NCBI GenBank assembly: GCA_002391065.1
Contig: DGRP01000108.1
Span: forward strand, 1-32,719
Length of the DNA stretch: 32,719 nt
From: Ruminococcus sp. UBA4385
GTDB lineage: Bacteria > Bacillota_A > Clostridia > Oscillospirales > Ruminococcaceae
Reading direction: 5' to 3'
Positions 6,273 through 12,032 of the stretch are shown here, one piece after another. Below the pieces are notes generated by a model. The model searched no databases and was not told the DNA's origin. It saw only the letters and a list, made by a program, of their open reading frames with translations. The translations under genes and the position numbers were made by a program. Each line of letters starts with the position of its first letter. Within the stretch, counting starts at the first letter, position 1.

Positions 6273-6605
6273 ATGGCAGATTACAGATATAAAGTTGAGA
6301 TCGAGCTTGACGAAGATAAGATACTTAGAGAGCATAAATACGATCTTGAAAGCATTTATAAGACTATTGTTCTGTGGTTTACGGAAAGGAATATCGAAAA
6401 ATTCAAAAAAACAGGAAACGAATTAGTATTCTCTACCCTTAGAGAAGATGACAAAGCGTGTGCGGACACTATGCTTGTAATACTTAATCTCATGGAGCAG
6501 AAATGGTATAGACCTTATGTGTTAAAAACATATTGGTACAGTACTGACGAAGGTGAAGATTACTACGAAAATGTAATAGAGGAACTCGCAAAAAGAGGAC
6601 GTTGA
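6273..6605 (+). CDS. Partner protein of the VapD-like gene, unknown function
   Basis: The 110-aa acidic protein begins MADYRYKVEIELDEDKILREHKYDLESIYKTI. It resembles small clostridial proteins of alternating strands and helices that I recall without a named function. No signal peptide or membrane segment. It starts 20 nt after a GNRA-hairpin leader with a weak ribosome site (GCGTGG) and ends 3 nt before the VapD-like gene, so both are one unit. By position it could be the antitoxin, as VapX is for VapD in Haemophilus, but its sequence does not prove that. Confidence 0.65.
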   Translation: MADYRYKVEIELDEDKILREHKYDLESIYKTIVLWFTERNIEKFKKTGNELVFSTLREDDKACADTMLVILNLMEQKWYRPYVLKTYWYSTDEGEDYYENVIEELAKRGR

Positions 6606-6608
6606 TCT

Positions 6609-7055
6609 ATGGGTACACAAATCAAAGCCATTAACTTCGACTTAGATACAAACGCTTTGAAAGAGATTTATCCGGGAAAAGACTACAAGCAAGCATATAA
6701 AGATATAAAGTCATTTATGCTAAAAAACGGATTTGAACACAGACAATGGTCAGGTTACTTATCAATCAAACCTATGTCTATGTCCGAAGTTTCTCAAATC
6801 ACATTAGACTTATCACGAAAGTTTGATTGGTTAAAAGATTGTGTAAATAGATTTGATGTCACAAATGTCGGCAAATCGTTTGATTTTACAGAACTCATAA
6901 ATAACGCTGATACGAACAATTCAGACGCATTGAGAGTCAATCCTGTAAACCTTGACAGTTCAAATCAAAGTGAAATCAACGTTGACTATTTATTCAGCGA
7001 TGAATCAAGCACTGACCCCCTCGATCTGCCTGGTCAAAACATACTTAACCGATAA
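6609..7055 (+). CDS. VapD-like (Cas2-fold) endoribonuclease with long acidic tail
   Basis: Residues of about 5-95 match the VapD family: INFDLDTNALKEIYPGKDYK, then AYKDIKSFMLKNGFEHRQWSGYLS, then WLKDCVNRFDVTNVGKSFDFTELI. VapD proteins have a Cas2-like ferredoxin fold and cut mRNA; the early aspartate in FDLD is the expected metal-binding residue. VapD proteins are usually near 95 aa; here an extra acidic, Asn/Ser-rich tail of about 50 residues ends in PLDLPGQNILNR. The gene follows the 110-aa partner after 3 nt and its stop touches the next hairpin leader. Toxin role is from family knowledge; an addiction role in a mobile element is inferred. Confidence 0.8.
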   Translation: MGTQIKAINFDLDTNALKEIYPGKDYKQAYKDIKSFMLKNGFEHRQWSGYLSIKPMSMSEVSQITLDLSRKFDWLKDCVNRFDVTNVGKSFDFTELINNADTNNSDALRVNPVNLDSSNQSEINVDYLFSDESSTDPLDLPGQNILNR

Positions 7056-7074
7056 TATTGTCGTGAGACAAAAA
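7056..7074 (+). repeat. GNRA-hairpin leader, copy 4
   Basis: TATTGTCGTGAGACAAAAA: stem ATTGTC/GACAAA with one mismatch and a GTGA (GNRA) loop, then CCTTAAAGGAGG and the ATG at 7095. It begins at the stop codon of the VapD-like gene. Confidence 0.7.
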
Positions 7075-7094
7075 CCTTAAAGGAGGAATAAAAT

Positions 7095-8366
7095 ATGAAA
7101 AACACAAGATATGCTATATTCCTTGCTTCTTTTATAGCTCTTCTGAGCTTCACCGCTTGCGGTGAAGTAGGTGATAAGCCTGCCCCCAAAACGACCAAAG
7201 CTGACTCTTCTTCTTTTATCGACAGCTCTTCTGTTGTTGACAGCAAGCAGGATGACAGCTCGTCATCAGACAGCAAGACAACTACCACAGCTTCCTCCAA
7301 GGAGACTACAAGCGTTACGACCACTTCTATCGTTGTCCTGAAAGACGGGAAAGGCAACATCGTCACGCAGTTTGCCGTTGATGAAAGCGGTCGCACTATC
7401 TCTCTCGGCAAGGATAGCAAGACTACCACTAAGAAGTCGGGCTCCGGCTCATCCTCTTCGGGTAAGACTTCTACTAAGAAAACCTCTAACGGGTCCTCGA
7501 ACAACACTACTGGTTCTGTTACCTATCAGACCAACAGCGGAGGTTCTTCGGGTTATTCAAACGGTGATTCAGGTTACAGTGACAATGGCGGTTACTCTTA
7601 CGATGACGGCGGTAATTCAGGCTCATCGGGCGGCAGCTCCGGTGGGTCCGGCTCGTCGGGCGGTGGTGCTGTGAACACAACGACTACAACGACTACTACA
7701 AGGGCTCCTGAAGATAGCATTCCTAAGGGATACTATGGAAAGTCTGGAATATACTATAAAACCAGAGAAGAAACTATCGCTTCTTGGCCTTCTGATTGGG
7801 ATTCATTTGAAAACTTCCAGAATCAAACTCGTATGATGAATATTATAGATGGATTCAGCATTCATAATGCATATGATTTAATTGATTATCTTCTTATGGA
7901 TTGCTTTGATGATCCTCATAATGCTGATTACTATAGAAACATTGGTAATAATCTTGATAATGATGGTACTGATTACGGAAAGGCAAAAGCAGTATATGAG
8001 TGGCAAGCTAATAATGTGCCGGAATTCAAAAATTGTGTATATCATGCGGCAATGACTCAAGCTCTATGTGAAGGTATTGGTCTTGAGTGTACCATGGCAT
8101 CAAGGCTCGACAGTGGTGTCTGGGGCATCACAAATGAAGATTTTTATTATAGTCATGTAGCTAATGTAGTATACATTGATGATATGTGGTATATTTTGGA
8201 GCCTACATTTGCAGCAAAGTATCATGGTTCTATCACACTCTATGGCATGGATGATTACAAAGAAAGTACATCATCTGATTATAATGATAATTCTTTTGTA
8301 AGATTTATTGACAGGTATGAAAATATAATTGATGGTATTAATATATGTAATCATAATTATAGCTAA
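7095..8366 (+). CDS. Transglutaminase-like surface lipoprotein
   Basis: The 423-aa protein starts with a lipoprotein signal (ALLSFTAC, cysteine near residue 21). Residues of about 22-205 are a Ser/Thr/Gly-rich low-complexity linker. Residues of about 210-423 hold a transglutaminase-like fold: AKAVYEWQANNVPEFKNC with the likely nucleophile Cys, SHVANVVYIDDMW with the likely His, and YILEPTF where most relatives have Asp and this has Glu. It would be anchored outside the membrane and act on protein or peptidoglycan peptides, substrate unknown. GGAGG precedes the ATG, behind a GNRA-hairpin leader. The linker uses G/C-ending codons while the C-terminal domain is AT-rich, suggesting a mosaic gene. 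Confidence 0.8.
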   Translation: MKNTRYAIFLASFIALLSFTACGEVGDKPAPKTTKADSSSFIDSSSVVDSKQDDSSSSDSKTTTTASSKETTSVTTTSIVVLKDGKGNIVTQFAVDESGRTISLGKDSKTTTKKSGSGSSSSGKTSTKKTSNGSSNNTTGSVTYQTNSGGSSGYSNGDSGYSDNGGYSYDDGGNSGSSGGSSGGSGSSGGGAVNTTTTTTTTRAPEDSIPKGYYGKSGIYYKTREETIASWPSDWDSFENFQNQTRMMNIIDGFSIHNAYDLIDYLLMDCFDDPHNADYYRNIGNNLDNDGTDYGKAKAVYEWQANNVPEFKNCVYHAAMTQALCEGIGLECTMASRLDSGVWGITNEDFYYSHVANVVYIDDMWYILEPTFAAKYHGSITLYGMDDYKESTSSDYNDNSFVRFIDRYENIIDGINICNHNYS

Positions 8367-8426
8367 ATGATTATACTCTCTTGTATACTAAAACTTCAGA
8401 TATGTTTCTTTTTAATCAACCGGTGC

Positions 8427-8456
8427 TTGACATACCCATAGTGTATGTATTATACT
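8427..8456 (+). promoter_or_regulatory. Promoter of ncRNA copy 1
   Basis: TTGACA (8427-8432), 18-bp spacer, TATACT (8451-8456). The predicted start site falls at the beginning of the hairpin, 7 nt on. Confidence 0.75.
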
Positions 8457-8462
8457 GTTATC

Positions 8463-8530
8463 GAAGCTAATGAATGTGTTCTCCATGGGGAATTGGACCC
8501 CGGCGGAACGAAGCATTCATTAGCTTTTTT
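8463..8530 (+). ncRNA. Small structured RNA, copy 1
   Basis: AAGCTAATGAATG (8464-8476) pairs perfectly with CATTCATTAGCTT (8514-8526) and ends in a six-T run, so the whole transcript would be about 68 nt. The 37-nt loop holds a GTTC/GAAC pair and a GGGG...CCCC pair. There is no reading frame. The second copy at 10206-10272 has a different but still complementary outer stem and exactly the same loop length, which supports an RNA structure. Function and family unknown. Confidence 0.7.
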
Positions 8531-8732
8531 GTTACCCTGTTTCTCTTGCTCATACAAAAAAGCAGCCTTATAGAGTATTAAGAGCTCATATGTGAAGTTC
8601 GTGAAAACGAAGACGCTTGTTTTTGTGCCAGTTTCTGCTTTGTAGACCTCTTGCTGCCCACTTCTCCATCAAATCTGTTCTATATTTACAAAAATCTTTC
8701 GGTTTTCGCAGAAAATTGGAGAATGTCGGAGA

Positions 8733-8761
8733 TTGCTTTTAAATGGCTCTTATGTTATAAT
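8733..8761 (+). promoter_or_regulatory. Promoter of the permease gene
   Basis: TTGCTT (8733-8738), 17-bp spacer, TATAAT (8756-8761), 46 bp before the ATG at 8807. Between 8572 and 8732 I see nothing else. Confidence 0.65.
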
Positions 8762-8806
8762 CTTCATTGGAGATTTGCTCCGAGACTATGTCAAAAGGGT
8801 TTTTCT

Positions 8807-9952
8807 ATGTATAAGATCAAAGCGTTCCTGAAAAAGGAACTTATGCTGACAGTTTCTGCGGCTGCGGCTATAGCTGCCATGTTTATCACTCCGCCGAAAA
8901 AGAGACTGCTGACTGATATCGACTGGCGCACACTCGGAACACTGCTGATGATGCTGTGCGTTCTAGAGGGCTTCAAGCAGGAGAACGTCCTCAGGCCACT
9001 TGTGCGCTTTGCGTCAAGGATGAAACGAATGACCGGAGTGACCCTGTTTCTGGTGTTCGGGGTGTTCTTCACTTCAATGTTCGTCACGAACGACGTCTCT
9101 CTCATCATCTTTGTTCCGCTTACGATCATGATCTTTCGTGCAGCCGATAAGGAGAAGTATATTCTTCCTGTGATAACGATGGAAAACATCGCCGCAATCA
9201 GGGGTTCGCTGCTGACGCCGTTCGGGAGCCCTCAGAATCTGTTTTTGTATGGCCAGTCGGGAACCAGCGCTAAGAATTTCATATTGCATATGCTGCCGCT
9301 GAACGTTATGTCGGGGGTGCTGCTCGTGATCTTTGTTTTGGTGCTCTATTGCAAAGACCTGGGCGAAACTGTCGAAGCAGACGTTTCCGCGGCCACGTCG
9401 GAATGGCTCCCAGAAGGCAGGATAAAAAGGATAGCCTATGGGCTTCTGTTTCTGTTCGTCATAGGCGTTATAGTCACAAGGACCCGTTATTGGTATATAG
9501 TGCTCGTTATCGTCCTCGTGGTGATAGCGGCAGTTGACAGAGGGTTGTTTCGCAAAGTCGATTATGTTCTGCTGTTCACGTTCTTGTGCTTTTTCATATT
9601 CTCGTCGTCGATCGCTGCGAACGAAGGCATAGCGAGGCTCCTTGGAAAAGCAGTGGCAGGGAATGAGTACTGGTGGTCGATAGGGCTGAGCCAGCTCATC
9701 TCGAATGTGCCTGCATCTATTGTTCTCTATCCGTTCACCAAGAACTTCGCAGGGCTGATATACGGCGCCGATACTGCGGGCCTGGTCTCGCTGATAGGCT
9801 CGCTCGCGAGCGTGATAAACTACCGCATCTATGTCAGGGAATACCCCGGAAAGGGCGGAAGCTTCATCAAGACCTTCACGCTGATAAGCTGGGCGTTCTT
9901 TGCGATAGTCGTCATACCCGGCTATCTGCTCAGCAGCTGGAGCTTTTTCTGA
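8807..9952 (+). CDS. ArsB/NhaD-type (SLC13-like) anion permease
   Basis: The protein of about 381 aa has some ten membrane segments and the ion-transporter (IT) superfamily segment FFTSMFVTNDVSLIIFVPLTI, followed by RGSLLTPFGSPQNLFLYGQSG, the paired loop signature of this family. Members move dicarboxylates, arsenite, sulfate or sodium; the substrate is not readable here. I chose the ATG at 8807 (AAAGGG upstream, promoter at 8733) over earlier in-frame starts that would precede the promoter. Its codons are richer in G/C than those of the neighbouring accessory genes. It is flanked by the two direct-repeat ncRNA blocks. Confidence 0.8.
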   Translation: MYKIKAFLKKELMLTVSAAAAIAAMFITPPKKRLLTDIDWRTLGTLLMMLCVLEGFKQENVLRPLVRFASRMKRMTGVTLFLVFGVFFTSMFVTNDVSLIIFVPLTIMIFRAADKEKYILPVITMENIAAIRGSLLTPFGSPQNLFLYGQSGTSAKNFILHMLPLNVMSGVLLVIFVLVLYCKDLGETVEADVSAATSEWLPEGRIKRIAYGLLFLFVIGVIVTRTRYWYIVLVIVLVVIAAVDRGLFRKVDYVLLFTFLCFFIFSSSIAANEGIARLLGKAVAGNEYWWSIGLSQLISNVPASIVLYPFTKNFAGLIYGADTAGLVSLIGSLASVINYRIYVREYPGKGGSFIKTFTLISWAFFAIVVIPGYLLSSWSFF

Positions 9953-10165
9953 TCGCTCATACAGAAAACTGCCGCCCTGTTTCGCATAAAGACAAGCCCC
10001 CGAAGGTTCAGACAAGACCGATGGTGGCTTCGCTGCTTCTGACACACTTTATACCGCAAAGCCGGGGTCTTTTTCATGATGCCAGAACAAACAGATCGTT
10101 TTGTATTCCGATCTATCCGGTCCGTTTTTGGTTTTGTATAATCATTATGATCTCTTTTGTTCATA
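9953..10165. other. Gap after the permease gene
   Basis: Contains a third, degenerate GCTCATACAGAAAA word (9956) like those ending the repeat blocks, and a poor terminator-like pairing of AGAC...CCCC with GGGGTCTTTTT (10071-10080). No gene seen. Confidence 0.35.
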
Positions 10166-10169
10166 GTGC

Positions 10170-10199
10170 TTAACATATCCATAGTGTATATGCTATACT
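10170..10199 (+). promoter_or_regulatory. Promoter of ncRNA copy 2
   Basis: TTAACA (10170-10175), 18-bp spacer, TATACT (10194-10199), same geometry as copy 1. Confidence 0.68.
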
Positions 10200-10205
10200 G
10201 TTATT

Positions 10206-10272
10206 AAAGCAGATAACTGTATTTAACCGGGGGATTCAGATCCCTGTGTCGCTATGCAGTATCTGCTTTTTT
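10206..10272 (+). ncRNA. Small structured RNA, copy 2
   Basis: AAAGCAGATAACTG (10206-10219) pairs with CAGTATCTGCTTT (10257-10269) with one bulged A, then a six-T run. The 37-nt loop has a GGGAT/ATCCC stem in the place of the GGGG/CCCC stem of copy 1. Stem bases differ at several positions from copy 1 yet still pair. Distance from the -10 box to the stem is the same in both. Function unknown. Confidence 0.7.
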
Positions 10273-10333
10273 GTTACCCTGTTTCTCTGATGCCCGTGCA
10301 TATTCCTGAATCCTGACAAACATCTGCTCATAC

Positions 10334-10362
10334 AAAAAAGCAGCCTTATCAAAGACTGCTTT
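10334..10362 (-). terminator. Terminator of the minus-strand accessory genes
   Basis: On the minus strand AAAGCAG pairs with CTGCTTT and continues into a six-T run, 10 nt after the stop of the gene at 10373. Confidence 0.8.
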
Positions 10363-10372
10363 ATAATGCGTT

Positions 10373-10636
10373 TTATCTGTGTGGCTTTGGTGTATGCACT
10401 CTGACGTACTCGTCATCAGATTTGATCTCGGCTAATATACGGTCAAGCTCCGGCTCGGTTCTGAAAGGATACAAGCCTTGACTATATGAGCCGTTGCGGT
10501 TGTATATCTCTTCAATATCCTTTGGATAAGGAATATTATTAAGATCATAGTTGCGGAAAATGAAGCCTGTGACCTCTGATGCACACTCAATAGCGACTTC
10601 GGTTTTCAGACATACGTTATGATTGTATTCCGACAT
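10373..10636 (-). CDS. Hypothetical accessory protein (87 aa)
   Basis: Begins MSEYNHNVCLKTEVAIECASEVTGFIFRNYDL and ends YVRVHTPKPHR. No motif or family that I recognise; it is soluble and mildly acidic. The start is firm: AAGGAGGAAAAGAT precedes the ATG, inside the same GNRA-hairpin leader that precedes the gene at 10966. It lies downstream of that broken gene on the same strand and has its own terminator. Small paired genes of this kind on clostridial elements are often immunity-type proteins, but nothing here shows it. Confidence 0.65.
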   Translation of the reverse strand: MSEYNHNVCLKTEVAIECASEVTGFIFRNYDLNNIPYPKDIEEIYNRNGSYSQGLYPFRTEPELDRILAEIKSDDEYVRVHTPKPHR

Positions 10637-10657
10637 ATCTTTTCCTCCTTTTCAAGA

Positions 10658-10674
10658 TTTTTGTCTTGCGACAT
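10658..10674 (-). repeat. GNRA-hairpin leader, copy 5
   Basis: Minus strand: ATGTCGCAAGACAAAAA, loop GCAA, followed by TCTTGAAAAGGAGGAAAAG and the ATG. The stretch from the stem to ATGTCGGA/ATGTCGGAT is almost identical to copy 6. Confidence 0.78.
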
Positions 10675-10696
10675 AATTACAGTTTCGATACTTTAT

Positions 10697-10966
10697 TTAT
10701 ATACTACTGTTCCTTTCAATCCTCAAATACTTCTCTCTTAAATACCAAGCTTGTTCACTTGTTATGAGATTGCTAGTTTCAAATATATTAATGGTGGATT
10801 GCAGATCACAATAGAAACAATCCCATAAAGGATAAGATTCGCCATTATCTAAAGCTTGCCATACTTCTTTCATTTTATCTATAGATTATTGCAACAGCTT
10901 GGGGAGATCACATTCGAGATAACCCTTATCAATCGGCAATCCTGTCGATAAATCTATATCCGACAT
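10697..10966 (-). pseudogene. Accessory gene with an in-frame TAA at codon 27
   Basis: From the ATG at 10966 (AAGGAGGAAAAGAT upstream) the frame gives MSDIDLSTGLPIDKGYLECD and LPKLLQ, then TAA (10886-10888), then 62 further codons beginning SIDKMKEVWQALDNGESYP and WDCFYCDLQSTINIFETSNL, ending ERNSSI. Both halves read as one small soluble protein of 89 residues; the WDCxYCDLQSxIN pattern is familiar from small clostridial proteins without a named function. It is the second gene in this window with a single in-frame ochre codon. Reinitiation at the methionine 4 codons after the stop is conceivable. Promoter at 11031-11059. Confidence 0.7.
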
Positions 10967-10988
10967 ATCTTTTCCTCCTTTTCAAGAT

Positions 10989-11006
10989 TTTTGTCGTGCG
11001 ACAAAA
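10989..11006 (-). repeat. GNRA-type hairpin leader, copy 6
   Basis: Minus strand: TTTTGTCGCACGACAAAA, perfect 7-bp arms with a GCAC loop (one base off GNRA), then ATCTTGAAAAGGAGG and the ATG at 10966. Confidence 0.78.
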
Positions 11007-11030
11007 GTATAATTCGTTGCTTCTGTATTA

Positions 11031-11059
11031 ACTATATCACAATATATCTGATAAGTCAA
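11031..11059 (-). promoter_or_regulatory. Promoter of the two minus-strand accessory genes
   Basis: Minus strand TTGACT (11054-11059), 17-bp spacer, TATAGT (11031-11036). The transcript would begin just before hairpin copy 6. Confidence 0.75.
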
Positions 11060-11329
11060 CTTTGCGATTTTACAGTATAAACGCCCACAGCCGATGTTCA
11101 CAAAAAGTTTATAATTGCAAATTTTAAGGATAATATTCTTATATTATTTTACTTAGGTGGCTGGTTTTCAGCCACCAAAACACTTTAATATCAAATGAAT
11201 TATGACTACTTCAATAATATCATTGAACAGTCGAGTGTTGAACAGTAGTAAGTTTTACTGTTGAACCAAGAAAATAAATAATCATATTATCCCTAATCTA
11301 CGACATTTGCGAGGCGTTGAACAAGATAA
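11060..11329. other. AT-rich non-coding stretch with one hairpin
   Basis: GGTGGCTG (11156-11163) and CAGCCACC (11169-11176) form a perfect 8-bp hairpin with a GTTTT loop; neither side has a T-run, so it is not a clear terminator. No gene seen. Confidence 0.5.
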
Positions 11330-11352
11330 TTCAAATCCTGCTCCCGCAACCA
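11330..11352 (+). other. tRNA 3' end, probable attachment-site remnant
   Basis: TTCAAAT-CCTGC-TCCCGCA-A-CCA has the order T-loop, T-stem 3' arm, acceptor 3' arm, discriminator, CCA. The matching 5' parts (GCAGG before the loop, TGCGGGA about 70 nt upstream) are absent, so this is only the 3' tail. Elements integrating in tRNA genes leave such a fragment at the far end. It implies an element extending leftward to an intact tRNA outside the window. Confidence 0.6.
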
Positions 11353-11481
11353 GAAACGCCCTCGTCGCTTACGCGCCGAGGGCTTAGTTAATAGTGAAGA
11401 GTGAATAGTGAATAGTTTATAGTTTCAAGAGGGCGTTTCTGTACTATTCATTATTCACTCTTCACTTTTCACTCTTCACTA
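11351..11481. repeat. Interleaved inverted repeats with GTGAATA heptads
   Basis: Arm A CAGAAACGCCCTC (11351-11363) is perfectly complementary to 11429-11441. Arm B (11392-11416), built of GTGAAGA/GTGAATA heptads, is complementary to 11443-11481, which has one more heptad pair. The order A-B-A'-B' is interleaved. Inside A, GCCCTCG/CGAGGGC (11358-11383) forms an alternative hairpin typical of the terminator behind a tRNA. The block ends directly at the ribosome site of the next gene. Confidence 0.7.
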
Positions 11482-11497
11482 AAAAGGAATGAATAAA

Positions 11498-11851
11498 ATG
11501 GATAGTCCGATATTAGAAAAATCATTAAAGTTTGCTGCAAGGATAGTAAGGTTATATCAATACCTTGTAAAAGAGAAAAAAGAAAGCATTATTTCTAAGC
11601 AGATCATCAGAAGTGGGACTTCGATCGGTGCAAATGCTAATGAAGCCGCCTACGGTGTAAGTGCAAATGATTTTATATCAAAAATGCAGATAGCATTAAA
11701 AGAGACCGCTGAGACAGAATACTGGCTCAGGCTGCTTATTCTTTCAGGATATATCGAGGAAGCTCACGGTGAAACAATGCTAAATGACTGCCTTGAAATA
11801 AAGAAAATGCTTGTCGCCTCTTTGAAAAATGCAAAAGAGAATAAAAAGTAA
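11498..11851 (+). CDS. Four-helix-bundle protein (23S rRNA intervening-sequence / S23 family)
   Basis: The 117-aa all-helical protein has the family pattern LEKSLKFAARIVRLYQYL, then SKQIIRSGTSIGANANEA, then FISKMQIALKETAETEYWLRLL. These bundles were first seen encoded in 23S rRNA intervening sequences and form pentamers that bind nucleic acid; related Avd proteins serve diversity-generating retroelements. Their job in free-standing copies is unknown. I prefer the ATG at 11498 because AAGGA sits 9 nt before it; the ATG at 11489 touches the ribosome site. It directly follows the heptad-repeat block and has its own terminator. No reverse transcriptase is nearby. Confidence 0.88.
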   Translation: MDSPILEKSLKFAARIVRLYQYLVKEKKESIISKQIIRSGTSIGANANEAAYGVSANDFISKMQIALKETAETEYWLRLLILSGYIEEAHGETMLNDCLEIKKMLVASLKNAKENKK

Positions 11852-11871
11852 TATCATCTACTTACAACAAG

Positions 11872-11914
11872 AAAAGCCGTAGATACGTCAAAATGACGTG
11901 TTTACGGCTTTTTT
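11872..11914 (+). terminator. Terminator after the four-helix-bundle gene
   Basis: AAAAGCCGTA..TACGTCA pairs with TGACGT..TACGGCTTTT around AAA, followed by a T-run. Confidence 0.85.
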
Positions 11915-11936
11915 AATATTCTGACAGTCTCCGATG

Positions 11937-11965
11937 TTGACTTTTTCGGAGCGTTATGATATAAT
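11937..11965 (+). promoter_or_regulatory. Promoter of the surface-polymer operon
   Basis: TTGACT (11937-11942), 17-bp spacer, TATAAT (11960-11965), 68 bp before the ATG at 12033. It is the only clear promoter seen ahead of the seven-gene run ending at 21544. Confidence 0.78.
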
Positions 11966-12032
11966 TGTATACGAATATTTATGCGCAGCCGTGACATTTA
12001 TCACCCGGTTGACCTGCGAGGTATTGAGAGCT

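Larger units (their letters stand above)
8423..8571 (+). repeat. Direct repeat block, copy 1 (promoter + ncRNA + partial terminator)
   Basis: Similar to 10166-10349: promoter words GTGCTT.ACATA.CCATAGTGTAT, an ncRNA hairpin, TTTTTTGTTACCCTGTTTCTC-type tail, then GCTCATACAAAAAAGCAGCC. Relative to copy 2 it lacks 36 nt near 8546 and the CTGCTTT arm that completes the minus-strand terminator. Confidence 0.75.
10166..10349 (+). repeat. Direct repeat block, copy 2
   Basis: Second copy of the 8423-8571 block, with 36 extra nt after the GTTTCTC word. It ends in the 3' arm of the terminator of the minus-strand gene at 10373. Confidence 0.75.

Noticed and set aside
8651..8806. Longer N-terminus for the permease
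   Set aside because: The upstream part encodes unlikely protein, lacks a ribosome site and contains the promoter at 8733-8761.
9074..10045. Long minus-strand reading frame opposite the permease
   Set aside because: It is a composition shadow of the G/C-rich permease gene: charged, without family motifs, and without a ribosome site.
3271..10966. TAA reassigned to a sense codon in this organism
   Set aside because: Several intact genes in the window end at TAA exactly where their families end, so TAA is a normal stop here.
455..11006. Hairpin elements as integron attC sites or as ordinary terminators
   Set aside because: They lack the GTTRRRY-type core and imperfect long arms of attC, and they lie just before ribosome sites. 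The AU-rich 7-bp stem is too weak for a terminator and genes follow at once.
11156..11176. Intrinsic terminator
   Set aside because: The 8-bp hairpin is good but no T-run follows on either strand.
11277..11352. A complete tRNA gene
   Set aside because: The 5' acceptor arm, D arm, anticodon arm and the 5' half of the T stem are missing; only the 3' tail fits.
11392..11481. CRISPR array
   Set aside because: The units are 7-nt heptads without spacers; no cas genes are near.
11498..11851. Diversity-generating retroelement accessory protein (Avd)
   Set aside because: The fold is related, but no reverse transcriptase, template repeat or variable repeat is seen nearby.
11934..12032. Upstream start for the sulfatase-like protein
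   Set aside because: It overlaps the -35/-10 boxes at 11937-11965, so it would not be transcribed.
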